Shown here piece after piece: positions 1 to 6,388 of a DNA stretch of 64,000 bases (its first letter is position 1; every line of letters starts with the position of its first letter). This stretch comes from Peribacillus sp. ACCC06369 (lineage in GTDB: Bacteria > Bacillota > Bacilli > Bacillales > DSM-1321). The translations under genes and the position numbers were made by a program. Where the stretch lies: assembly GCF_030348945.1 (NCBI RefSeq), contig NZ_JAUCEN010000002.1, positions 3,534,001-3,598,000 of the forward strand, in the 5' to 3' direction. The notes below the pieces were generated by a model, which searched no databases, was not told the origin of the DNA, and saw nothing but the letters and a program-made list of their open reading frames with translations.

Positions 1-222
1 AAATTCGACCCGGAGCAGTTCGTGATGAATGAAGTTTTGACTTCTGCGGAATGTATCGAGCTGCTCGACATTACTCGTGCTAGGTTGAGTTCGTTGATTA
101 GAAAGAAAAAAATCGTCCCAATCAAAAAAGGTGGCGTTCAGCTGTACTTGAAGCAAGATATGCTGAAGAAAAAGGCGGAACTTGAAGCGCTCCGATTGAA
201 GTACAGACCGTATGAATATTGA
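1..222 (+). CDS. Small helix-turn-helix phage protein, possibly cut by the window edge
   Basis: The reading frame is open to the left edge, so the gene may begin outside the window; internal starts are GTG 22 and ATG 25 with only a weak GGAG upstream. From ATG 25 the product is 65 residues. It opens with a helical stretch typical of small MerR/excisionase-like DNA-binding proteins of Gram-positive phages (TSAECIELLDITRARLSSLI) followed by a basic Lys-rich helix. A DNA-binding role is inference. It lies at the head of a rightward run of small element genes. Confidence 0.55.
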   Translation, partial: KFDPEQFVMNEVLTSAECIELLDITRARLSSLIRKKKIVPIKKGGVQLYLKQDMLKKKAELEALRLKYRPYEY

Positions 223-240
223 TGGAAAGTAGGAAAAGCC

Positions 241-447
241 ATGGACAAACTAAAGAATTTACAAGAAATCTATAATGCTAACAGACCGGAAAATAATGAG
301 TTGTTCCGAGCCATTCAAGCTCACCTGCAGTTGAAGTATCCAGACAAACGAATGACCGCCACGAGAACCTTGCAAATAATTGTGGCGGACAGTGTAGCAT
401 CTGGAGTGCTGCTTAATGTTGAAAGCAAGCTTTTACACAGCTCTTGA
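241..447 (+). CDS. Small element protein of unknown function
   Basis: 68 residues, starting at ATG 241 with an AGGA ribosome site 6 bases upstream and 18 bases after the previous stop. The protein is soluble, mixed charge and largely helical, with no family that I recognise. It is co-directional with the preceding HTH gene and probably in the same transcript. Its last codons form the left arm of a perfect inverted repeat (431-443 with 468-480), so its 3' end is structured. Confidence 0.5.
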   Translation: MDKLKNLQEIYNANRPENNELFRAIQAHLQLKYPDKRMTATRTLQIIVADSVASGVLLNVESKLLHSS

Positions 448-480
448 AAGTGCGTTGTGCCACGATGGAGCTGTGTAAAA
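431..480. repeat. Perfect 13-bp inverted repeat over a gene end
   Basis: The arm at 431-443 (TTTTACACAGCTC) is exactly complementary to 468-480, with a 24-base loop. No T-run follows; instead the ribosome site AGGAGGTGA of the next gene starts at 481. It could be an RNA hairpin that insulates or modulates translation of the 494-658 ORF, or an operator. Confidence 0.6.
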
Positions 481-493
481 AGGAGGTGAAACA

Positions 494-658
494 ATGACTG
501 AACGTTTATCTATCGGTATTATAATCTCCTGTGTAGCTGTAGTAATGGGCATACTGATTGACTTAGGAGAGCTGTATATTGCATTCATACTTTTTGTAAT
601 TTGTGTATTGGCTGCTCTTCCTGCTCAATGGTTTCGTGACTGGCTTTGGAAGGACTAA
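494..658 (+). CDS. 54-residue two-helix membrane protein
   Basis: ATG 494 follows an excellent AAGGAGGTGAAACA ribosome site. The 54-residue product has two hydrophobic segments (about 6-23 and 28-43) split by a short acidic turn, and ends in the aromatic/basic tail WFRDWLWKD. It is probably a small integral membrane protein. Position in a phage-like small-gene cluster allows a holin-like role, but there is no direct evidence for that. Confidence 0.55.
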   Translation: MTERLSIGIIISCVAVVMGILIDLGELYIAFILFVICVLAALPAQWFRDWLWKD

Positions 659-718
659 AAATATGCTGGTTGCACATCAATTGAATATAAAGATTTAAAA
701 ACTGGGAGGTATGTCACC

Positions 719-940
719 ATGAAAAAATACATAAATATAGTACCGGTGTTGGGCTTAATCGTGTTGCTTATGGCAATGCCCTTATTCTACGGAGCCATTT
801 TCTTGGGTAGTTTTATCTTGGATGTTACGCCAACTGTGCATCCTCAACCAGGTCATGAAGACCATGGGCCAAATATTTGGAATGGCATGCCTAAAGCTGA
901 ATACGAAAAAATCAAGTACTTGGAAGAGCATAAATATTAA
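719..940 (+). CDS. Small single-pass membrane protein of the element
   Basis: 73 residues, ATG 719 after GGGAGGT. A short basic start (MKKY) is followed by a long hydrophobic segment (about residues 5-35), then a hydrophilic His/Pro-rich tail ending in a charged helix. The layout suggests an inner-membrane protein with its C-terminus outside, or an uncleaved signal anchor. Family unknown. A rho-independent terminator follows at once. Confidence 0.55.
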   Translation: MKKYINIVPVLGLIVLLMAMPLFYGAIFLGSFILDVTPTVHPQPGHEDHGPNIWNGMPKAEYEKIKYLEEHKY

Positions 941-941
941 A

Positions 942-975
942 AGTGCCCCGCCGATTATGCGGAGTACTTTTTTCG
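942..975 (+). terminator. Rho-independent terminator
   Basis: An interrupted stem (AGTGC-CCGC pairing with GCGG-GTACT) is followed by a run of six T. It ends the small-gene operon whose last gene stops at 940. Confidence 0.75.
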
Positions 976-1033
976 CATTTGCATGATTATTTTTGTATCA
1001 ATTTAACAGTTTGATATGGTAATATTTAGCTAA

Positions 1034-1091
1034 CCGATTTAAAGCTTTTGTTGTGAATGCCTAACACCGCAAAGGTGTAATTTTAAATCGG
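1034..1091 (+). promoter_or_regulatory. Structured leader of a 34-residue ORF
   Basis: A perfect 10-bp inverted repeat, CCGATTTAAA at 1034-1043 and its complement at 1082-1091, encloses a second small hairpin (ACACC, 5-base loop, GGTGT). The 3' arm runs into the G-rich stretch that is the only ribosome-site candidate for ATG 1103, so folding could hide it. This layout is that of a translationally controlled leader; no known riboswitch class was recognised. Confidence 0.5.
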
Positions 1092-1102
1092 GGGTTGATG
1101 GC

Positions 1103-1207
1103 ATGATAGTATTACAGATTGTAGATGTTTCGGTGAACATTCAGTGGGAGTTACTTGCCGGAATTACCATTGCATGGACATTTAGAAACAGGAAGAACCC
1201 TCAGTAA
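1103..1207 (+). CDS. 34-residue hydrophobic micropeptide
   Basis: ATG 1103 to TAA 1207, too short for usual gene calling. The peptide has a hydrophobic core (MIVLQIVDVSV and WELLAGITIAW) and a basic tail (RNRKNPQ). It sits between a structured leader (1034-1091) and a terminator that overlaps its stop codon. A short leader-hairpin/hydrophobic peptide/terminator unit resembles type I toxin mRNAs of Bacillus prophages in architecture, but I did not find an antisense promoter and the peptide is less hydrophobic than TxpA or BsrG. Real expression is unproven. Confidence 0.4.
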   Translation: MIVLQIVDVSVNIQWELLAGITIAWTFRNRKNPQ

Positions 1208-1223
1208 TGAGGGCTTTTCTTTT
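1198..1223 (+). terminator. Rho-independent terminator overlapping a stop codon
   Basis: CCCTCA, a 4-base loop and TGAGGG are followed by CTTTTCTTTT. The stem contains the stop codon of the 34-codon ORF, making that ORF a compact self-terminated unit. Confidence 0.8.
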
Positions 1224-1251
1224 GTTTGCTAATTAAAAGAAAGGTGATGAG

Positions 1252-1713
1252 ATGATGGATATTTACATAGCTGCATTAATTGGTGCTACTGGTTCTATAA
1301 TTGGCGGTTTATTTACTTTGATTGGTGTTTACCTCACTTTAAACCATCAAAATAAAAATGAGAGATACAAAAAGTTGCCTAAAAATATTATTGACAGTTG
1401 GAAAATCCATAAGCAGTTTGCTTATATAGCAGGATTAAGCTTAGCTTTAGAAAAAAAACCTGAATTAGACGATGTTAAAGAAGTTGACGAGTTTTATAAA
1501 AAAAATGAAGAATGGGTTACTGAGCTTTCAGCAACTATAAGTCCTGAAATGTATAATTTGGTCAATTCTTTCTTTACTCACGTATCTGATTATGATTCAT
1601 ACAAAACGAAAAATAAAAATAATGAATGGTTTGAAAAAACAGAGGATTATTCAAATCAAATACATATAATAATTGATTCGCTGGAAACGGAATACAAAGA
1701 AAAATCAAAATAA
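1252..1713 (+). CDS. Membrane-anchored protein of unknown function
   Basis: 153 residues, starting at ATG 1252 (or 1255) after AAAGGTGATG. One N-terminal transmembrane segment (about 5-30, with small-residue motifs GATGSIIGG) is followed by a long charged, helical cytoplasmic domain rich in Lys, Glu and Asn. This resembles many small phage or mobile-element proteins tethered to the membrane, but I recognise no family. Its own terminator lies 10 bases after the stop. A role in superinfection exclusion is possible but unsupported beyond location. Confidence 0.6.
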   Translation: MMDIYIAALIGATGSIIGGLFTLIGVYLTLNHQNKNERYKKLPKNIIDSWKIHKQFAYIAGLSLALEKKPELDDVKEVDEFYKKNEEWVTELSATISPEMYNLVNSFFTHVSDYDSYKTKNKNNEWFEKTEDYSNQIHIIIDSLETEYKEKSK

Positions 1714-1722
1714 AACAGTTGA

Positions 1723-1744
1723 GCGCCTACTTAGGCGTTTTTTA
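1723..1744 (+). terminator. Rho-independent terminator
   Basis: GCGCCTA pairs with TAGGCGT across a two-base loop, followed by T6. It ends the 1252-1713 gene. Confidence 0.8.
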
Positions 1745-1795
1745 TTTGTTCACTAAACCGCACTGGTTGACGTGCTACGGGTAGATAATGAGAAC

Positions 1796-1857
1796 TTCAT
1801 GTAATCCTATGAAAACGGACATAAACACGCACTAACGGTACAACTAATAGTTCAATA
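1796..1857. repeat. Dispersed element repeat, copy 1 (diverged)
   Basis: It shares TTCATGT, AATCCTA, CATAAA, ACG, TAC and CTAAT blocks, in order and with small gaps, with the copy at 5406-5461. It lies in the gap between two convergent genes and marks the left edge of the lipoprotein module. It is the least conserved of the three main copies. Confidence 0.45.
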
Positions 1858-1896
1858 ATGAAAACAAAAAAGACGCCCCGCTGTGGGACGCCCGAT

Positions 1897-2691
1897 TCAT
1901 TCACGTGCAAGTTTGAATGTGTCGTTTAGCTGTTTGATATTAGCTTGACCTTTTTTATAATTCGCCCAAATATCTTCAATGTCTTCCGAATGGTTTGCTT
2001 CACTATAATATCCGACCGTTTGATTCGCCCAATCTTCAAGCTGTTTAAGTTCATCTTTTTCGGCATAACTTCTTATTTTGAGAAGGTCGGTCATTTTTTC
2101 GCTATTAATATCTACTTTAATATTATCAACAAATTCTTGATTCGCTACTTTCTTTCCATTTTTTTCGATTGGCTTTCCATTTCCATCTTCATTGTACATT
2201 GGAACACCGTCAAAGACATAATCGCCGTCATTCGTCCATTCTTCAACCATTGCCATGATTATTCCTTCACGTTGGTCGGGTGACGGTTCGGCGGGTTCTC
2301 CTTGACCTTCTTCATCCGTTTCATAAACCGCAACGAAATTGTAACCCGATTTTTCGTCGAAGCCATATCCGTTTGTATAATAGATTTCGTCGTCCGTTGG
2401 GGTTGATTCGTCCACTATTTCTTTATATTCCGCATATCCTTCGGCGGTTTTCGGAATTTGTCCTTCTTTCGGAAGTTCCCATTCTGCAAAGTGCTTCCCA
2501 ATTTCATCATAAGGTGAAGGAAGTTCCGCAATCTTTTCTTCTTTCGTAAGCTCAACGTTTTTTTCTTTTTCAACAATACTCGCTTGAGCTGTCGTTGCTT
2601 CCTTTTCCACAGTTGTTTCTTTTGCGTTACAACCCGCCAAAAGCAAAGCAGAAGTAACGGCTAATGTGCCGATTAAATATGTAAATTTCAT
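1897..2691 (-). CDS. Predicted lipoprotein, prophage cargo
   Basis: 264 residues when started at ATG 2691, chosen because MKFTYLIGTLAVTSALLLAGC is a textbook lipoprotein signal peptide with lipobox LAGC and a GAGGGGG ribosome site lies upstream; the longer open frame to 2778 is probably not translated. The mature protein is acidic, with a Glu/Thr/Lys-rich stalk and then a domain rich in Asp, Glu and Tyr; no family recognised. It is on the minus strand, against the neighbouring element genes, with its own promoter, as is typical of lysogenic-conversion cargo. Some phage lipoproteins block superinfection; that is only an analogy here. Confidence 0.75.
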   Translation of the reverse strand: MKFTYLIGTLAVTSALLLAGCNAKETTVEKEATTAQASIVEKEKNVELTKEEKIAELPSPYDEIGKHFAEWELPKEGQIPKTAEGYAEYKEIVDESTPTDDEIYYTNGYGFDEKSGYNFVAVYETDEEGQGEPAEPSPDQREGIIMAMVEEWTNDGDYVFDGVPMYNEDGNGKPIEKNGKKVANQEFVDNIKVDINSEKMTDLLKIRSYAEKDELKQLEDWANQTVGYYSEANHSEDIEDIWANYKKGQANIKQLNDTFKLARE

Positions 2692-2732
2692 GTTGTTTCC
2701 CCCTCTGTTACATTCATCCATTTTATCACTAA

Positions 2733-2849
2733 AATGCTTTAAATGGTGAGCATTGCAAACTAAAAATGTTATCTCCACTCATGCCCCTAGAAATAACTGA
2801 AGAACAAAAACAAGAAAAAGAAGCTTGGCTGGAATTTGAAAAATATTGA
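2733..2849 (+). pseudogene. Fragment of a lost element gene
   Basis: An open stretch bounded by a stop at 2730 encodes NGEHCKLKMLSPLMPLEIT and then a Glu/Lys-rich helix ending at TGA 2849. It reads like the C-terminal piece of a real protein with no upstream part, and its start overlaps the region upstream of the lipoprotein gene. It could also be a 27-residue micropeptide from ATG 2766. Low confidence. Confidence 0.25.
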
Positions 2850-2974
2850 AGGTGGCGGAATAATAGCGCTATCCTTTTTTCACTAAAAGGAATTCATACC
2901 TTTTTTGTAGAATAAATTATAATTGACATTTTTTTCTTTATAAGTTAGTTTTTGAATTATATAGGAGTGATTAA

Positions 2975-3454
2975 ATGGATTTAATCGGTATTTTTACCAG
3001 TCTTAAAAATAATATTTATGCGATACCTCAATTCGCCTGGTTAATTTTATTATACATTTATGTTATTAATAGTTTGGCAAGTTTGTTTAAAAATGCACTG
3101 GAACCTTCAGTTATTAAAACTATACCTGAAAGTTTATTAATTTATAACGATATTATTATGAAATTTATAGATAATTGGGCTCCATCTTTTCTACCTTTAG
3201 GTTTATTACTCATGTATTCTGGAGTACTAATATCATTTATTCAAACTCTGCCTTATATAGGAAGTTTAAAAGTAGCTTTACACGCACCATCTGGGATTTA
3301 CTTAGGATTATGGATGTTAATAATATATATTACTTATAAATCATATATTATTTGGGGTTCATGGTTTTTGCTTCTTCTCCCTGCTATTTATTGCATTACG
3401 GAAGTAGTAAAAAAATTAAAAAGTAAAAAACATGGACAGTTATATCGATATTAA
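2975..3454 (+). CDS. Polytopic membrane protein, prophage cargo
   Basis: 159 residues, ATG 2975 after TAGGAGTGATTAA. About four hydrophobic segments (roughly 17-35, 66-85, 104-121 and 124-141) are followed by a Lys-rich C-terminal tail (KKLKSKKHG). The base composition is very AT-rich, unlike the chromosomal genes beyond 9 kb. No family recognised. It stands between the lipoprotein gene and repeat copy 2, so the two may form one divergently transcribed module. Confidence 0.6.
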   Translation: MDLIGIFTSLKNNIYAIPQFAWLILLYIYVINSLASLFKNALEPSVIKTIPESLLIYNDIIMKFIDNWAPSFLPLGLLLMYSGVLISFIQTLPYIGSLKVALHAPSGIYLGLWMLIIYITYKSYIIWGSWFLLLLPAIYCITEVVKKLKSKKHGQLYRY

Positions 3455-3487
3455 AACCGCCTGGTCGATGCCTGAGCGGTTTTTTTG
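3453..3487 (+). terminator. Rho-independent terminator
   Basis: AACCGC pairs with GCGGTT across a 15-base loop and is followed by T7. It ends the 2975-3454 gene. Confidence 0.75.
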
Positions 3488-3586
3488 TATTATTTCCATA
3501 TTTCCCACCATTTTTTATAATTCACAAAATGTAATTCATTATTTCTTTTACCAAAAAACATCAAAAATTCATGACATTTACACGAT

Positions 3587-3640
3587 AAATTCTATTGAAC
3601 AGACCATATGAACGTTCAGTGATACAAGTAAATGGTTCAA
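3587..3640. repeat. Dispersed element repeat, copy 2
   Basis: Without gaps, 35 of 49 positions match copy 3 (5413-5461); in the core GACCATA..AACGT.CAGTGATAC..G..AATG about 27 of 33 match. It lies between two convergent genes, which makes a simple promoter operator role unlikely, and marks the boundary of the HNH module. Confidence 0.6.
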
Positions 3641-3664
3641 GTTCTTATTTCGTCCACCATTAAA

Positions 3665-3702
3665 AAATTAAAAAGACACCAAACAAATTCGTTCAGTGTC
3701 TT
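3665..3702 (-). terminator. Terminator of the HNH/membrane operon
   Basis: Read on the minus strand, AAGACAC ... GTGTCTT forms a stem followed by TTTTTAATTTTTT. The stem overlaps the stop codon of the 3693-4493 gene. Confidence 0.7.
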
Positions 3703-4493
3703 ATTTGCTGTTTTAATCTTTTGAATTTTATTATTTTTTTTCGTTTAAAATCCCTCTTAACACCAAAAAGGGCATTTAAACATATTATACAAATATATAT
3801 TACAACAAAACTAAATGCTAAATTTATTATTGAAGGTACATAATCTTTTATAAAGATACTTGTATTACCCTTTATTATATCAGGTAAAACAAAGAAGAAG
3901 AATAACAGGTATAATGCTAAAAGATACTCGAAAACATCTTTAACTATAAAGAAAATATTCATTGGAATCCCTACCAAAGGATTAATTGTTTTTCTGTTCC
4001 TCCACCACTTAAAATCATTTGAGCTTATTCTTAATGTATCCCAAAATAGATTTTCAATATCGATACTTAGCCATTTAAACTCCATAACTAAATCGGCCTC
4101 GTCAATATCCCCATTTCTTACCTTTATTGATAATGTTAAAAATTTATATATTAATTCATCGTCATATAACTTATATATATTTTCATCGTTGGAGTATTTT
4201 AGTATGAATCTTTTCATTTTCCGACTATCATACTTTTGAATCTCTGTAATATTTATTACTTCTTTATACAATTTACTTAAGTTAGTATTGAGATTTTCAT
4301 CAACCATTAAATAAAATCTTTTCTTTTTTTCAGTAGCCTTACCAAACAAAAAAGCTAACAATGTAGTTATAATTGCAACAAGTAGAGGAATGAATCCCAT
4401 CAATTCTTTCCATAATCCGCTCATCTCACCCTGCTCCCTCATCAAACTTAAGATTTGTTCTTTCTCCTCCAAAATATTTGCAGGTTTAAACAT
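3693..4493 (-). CDS. Membrane protein coupled to an HNH nuclease
   Basis: 266 residues. A transmembrane segment lies near 31-51, a soluble helical domain spans about 52-175, and two further hydrophobic segments lie near 180-205 and 220-243, ending in a strongly basic tail (KRDFKRKKIIKFKRLKQQ). Its ATG overlaps the last 8 bases of the upstream HNH nuclease gene, so the two should be translationally coupled. No family recognised. In many phage-defence pairs a nuclease or sensor works with a membrane effector, which makes a defence or abortive-infection role an attractive inference. It is the last gene before a terminator. Confidence 0.65.
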   Translation of the reverse strand: MFKPANILEEKEQILSLMREQGEMSGLWKELMGFIPLLVAIITTLLAFLFGKATEKKKRFYLMVDENLNTNLSKLYKEVINITEIQKYDSRKMKRFILKYSNDENIYKLYDDELIYKFLTLSIKVRNGDIDEADLVMEFKWLSIDIENLFWDTLRISSNDFKWWRNRKTINPLVGIPMNIFFIVKDVFEYLLALYLLFFFFVLPDIIKGNTSIFIKDYVPSIINLAFSFVVIYICIICLNALFGVKRDFKRKKIIKFKRLKQQIRH

Positions 4494-5334
4494 TCATATT
4501 TGCCAAAGCTTTTTCTTCAATTTTTTTAATGTCTTCTTTTAATTCCAGGTGATGTATTTTTCTATGACAATTCGGACATATAGCGACCACATTATCTATG
4601 CTGTCTCTACCACCTTTAGATAAATAATGAATATGATGAACTTCTAAAAATGGATTACCTTGCTTGTCTAGGAAAGGAGCTTCTTTCTCGCATAGTTGGC
4701 AAATTCCATTTGATACTCTTCGGGCAAACTCCTTAATATACACACTTCTAATATAAACTGAAGTGTGTACCATTTTCCGATTACTCAATGTTTCTTTTAA
4801 TTGTTTTAACGGGATATTATTAAAATAATTAAGTTTTAATTCGGAAAACTTTTCATGCATTCTAATAAAACCACCATTATTTCCGAATTGCTTTTCCCGT
4901 CCATCCTTCCACTCTTCTTGATTTTTTTTAATCTTCCACATTGAATCATAATTATTTGCCCAGGTTTCTTTAAGGCTTATATCGTATTCTTTTGCTTCTT
5001 CGATTATTTTTTTTGCTTGTTCTTTTGAAGTACTTAATCTTATTTGCTGTTGAAAAAGCTCACTATACTTTCTCCTAGTATTTTGAAAAATTTTATTTTT
5101 TAGCTCCTCGCAGTCTTGATAATCTTCAATAAAATGAACCAAAGAAAAGGTGAGAAATTTATATGGTGGATTGAATTTATTTACTTGTAATTTATTGTAA
5201 AATTCCTTAACTTGCTCATAATTTTCTAGATAATATAACATCATCTTAAGTTCGTCTAAATCAGGCCTGCTATTTTCTTTTTTAATTAATTCTAAATACA
5301 AAAGTATTTCAGATAAATCCATTTTAATATTCAA
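4486..5334 (-). CDS. HNH endonuclease with helical N-terminal domain
   Basis: 282 residues. TTG 5334 is the preferred start because GGAGG lies 7 bases upstream; a perfect -10 box (TATAAT, plus coordinates 5356-5361) precedes it. Residues 1-190 are helical and unassigned. The C-terminal HNH domain is clear: zinc-knuckle CQLC (212-215), the catalytic LEVHHIHYLSKGG segment (HH about 233-234), Asn 248, then CPNC and HRKIHH (253-260). This arrangement resembles the HNH part of McrA-like or COG3183 predicted restriction enzymes. The N-terminal part probably gives target recognition. No methyltransferase is adjacent, so it is not an ordinary type II system. Confidence 0.85.
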   Translation of the reverse strand: MNIKMDLSEILLYLELIKKENSRPDLDELKMMLYYLENYEQVKEFYNKLQVNKFNPPYKFLTFSLVHFIEDYQDCEELKNKIFQNTRRKYSELFQQQIRLSTSKEQAKKIIEEAKEYDISLKETWANNYDSMWKIKKNQEEWKDGREKQFGNNGGFIRMHEKFSELKLNYFNNIPLKQLKETLSNRKMVHTSVYIRSVYIKEFARRVSNGICQLCEKEAPFLDKQGNPFLEVHHIHYLSKGGRDSIDNVVAICPNCHRKIHHLELKEDIKKIEEKALANMNV

Positions 5335-5658
5335 ATTTCATCCTCCTTTTCCACAATTATAACAGTTTATTTATTGAATACGTCAGCATTCAACATTTAA
5401 TCCATTTCATGTTAAATCCTACAAGAATGACCATAAAAACGTCCAGTGATACGAGCTAATGAAAAAAACTTATAATATTTTTTTAACCACAAACTCAGTG
5501 ATACCAAGGTATGATAGATTTACAGAATATTCACAATTATTTCACTTTAAAAATCTACCTAACAATCGATAAAAAGACAATATAATACCGTCAACAAGTA
5601 AAAGTCCCAATGCAGGACCTTATATAAAATAAAAAATTAAATTATTGGAGGAATTATC
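5335..5658. other. Intergenic region of the element with divergent promoters
   Basis: 324 bases without a gene. On the minus side it holds the ribosome site and -10 of the HNH operon (5342-5361); in the middle repeat copy 3 (5406-5461) and a partial repetition of its core (CAGTGATACCAAGG at about 5514-5527); on the plus side TATAAT at about 5581-5586 with a weak -35 (CTAACA) about 16 bases upstream for the 5659 gene, whose ribosome site is GGAGG. The repeat sits between two divergent promoters and could be an operator here. Confidence 0.5.
5406..5461. repeat. Dispersed element repeat, copy 3
   Basis: The best reference copy. It runs from TTCATGTTAAATCCTA through GACCATAAAAACG to CAGTGATACGAGCTAATG. 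It matches copy 2 at 35 of 49 positions without gaps and copy 1 in ordered blocks. It separates the HNH operon from the 5659 gene. Confidence 0.6.
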
Positions 5659-6264
5659 ATGTTAAATCGAGTTATTTATTCTGGAAAAGTCTATTACAAA
5701 ATCATTGACCTAGGATTTTTATTTGACTTATCACAATACAAATTAAAGAAAATATTAAAAGAGCAAAAAATCGAAACTACCAAACTTAAAGGTTTTGGTC
5801 GCTCGATATTTGTCCTTGAAGAAAATGTTTCTGTAATTGAAGTCAATGGTGAAATAACAATCGTTAAAACAACAATTGTAGATACACCACTTGAAAAGAA
5901 AGCAGTTAAAAAGGCTGAGAAAGCTCCTGCAAAAAAAACACAAGCTAAGAGGAGCAAGAAAAAAACCGAAAAGAAAAAGGATGTAGTAGCAAAACCAGCT
6001 AGCGACACCAACGAAAAAGTAGATTTAACAGACATAGAAAAGCTTCAAAGTGAACATGAGCTTTTGATTAAAAATTCAAAAGTTTATTATGTACGACTTC
6101 ACAAAGTGCAAAAAGAATACATTGCTGATGAAATTATCGAAAGACATTTAGGACACGGTAATAAATTGTTGTACACCACCCTAGATGATATTGAAGCAAT
6201 TCGTTTGATTGTTCCAGAATTAAAAACAGCAAGTGAAACAGAATTACAAGCTTTGACAAGCTGA
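5659..6264 (+). CDS. DNA-binding-like protein with Lys/Ala-rich linker
   Basis: 201 residues, ATG 5659 after GGAGGAATTATC. Residues 1-60 look like a small winged-helix or HTH domain (YKIIDLGFLFDLSQYKLKKI), residues 75-112 are a low-complexity Lys/Ala/Pro linker (KKAVKKAEKAPAKKT) reminiscent of histone-like tails, and 125-195 form a second mixed alpha/beta domain. No family recognised. Position between the cargo and the recombinase, beside repeat copy 3, makes a regulator or a recombination directionality factor possible, but this is inference. Confidence 0.6.
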   Translation: MLNRVIYSGKVYYKIIDLGFLFDLSQYKLKKILKEQKIETTKLKGFGRSIFVLEENVSVIEVNGEITIVKTTIVDTPLEKKAVKKAEKAPAKKTQAKRSKKKTEKKKDVVAKPASDTNEKVDLTDIEKLQSEHELLIKNSKVYYVRLHKVQKEYIADEIIERHLGHGNKLLYTTLDDIEAIRLIVPELKTASETELQALTS

Positions 6265-6284
6265 TGTTATTTTATATTCCCATA

Positions 6285-6330
6285 CATCGGTATTAGAACT
6301 ACAAAGAACACGCTAGTAATACAAGCCAAC
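6285..6330. repeat. Possible fourth, weak copy of the dispersed repeat
   Basis: GAACTACAAAGAACACG followed by AGTAATACAAGC lines up with the GACCATA..AACGT.CAGTGATACAAG core of copies 2 and 3 but with many changes. It lies between the 5659 and 6389 genes, the position predicted if each cargo module is bounded by a copy. Confidence 0.25.
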
Positions 6331-6388
6331 TCCGTATATTTAAAGTATACTAGCAATATTGTAATCTGAATTATACGGGGGCTGTCAG

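Noticed and set aside
1866..1892. Possible terminator with repeated GACGCCC before the lipoprotein gene end
   Set aside because: The two GACGCCC-like blocks are mostly direct, not inverted, repeats; only a three-base stem forms, so I do not list it.
2280..2549. 89-codon plus-strand frame opposite the lipoprotein gene
   Set aside because: Antisense shadow of a gene with a clear signal peptide and ribosome site.
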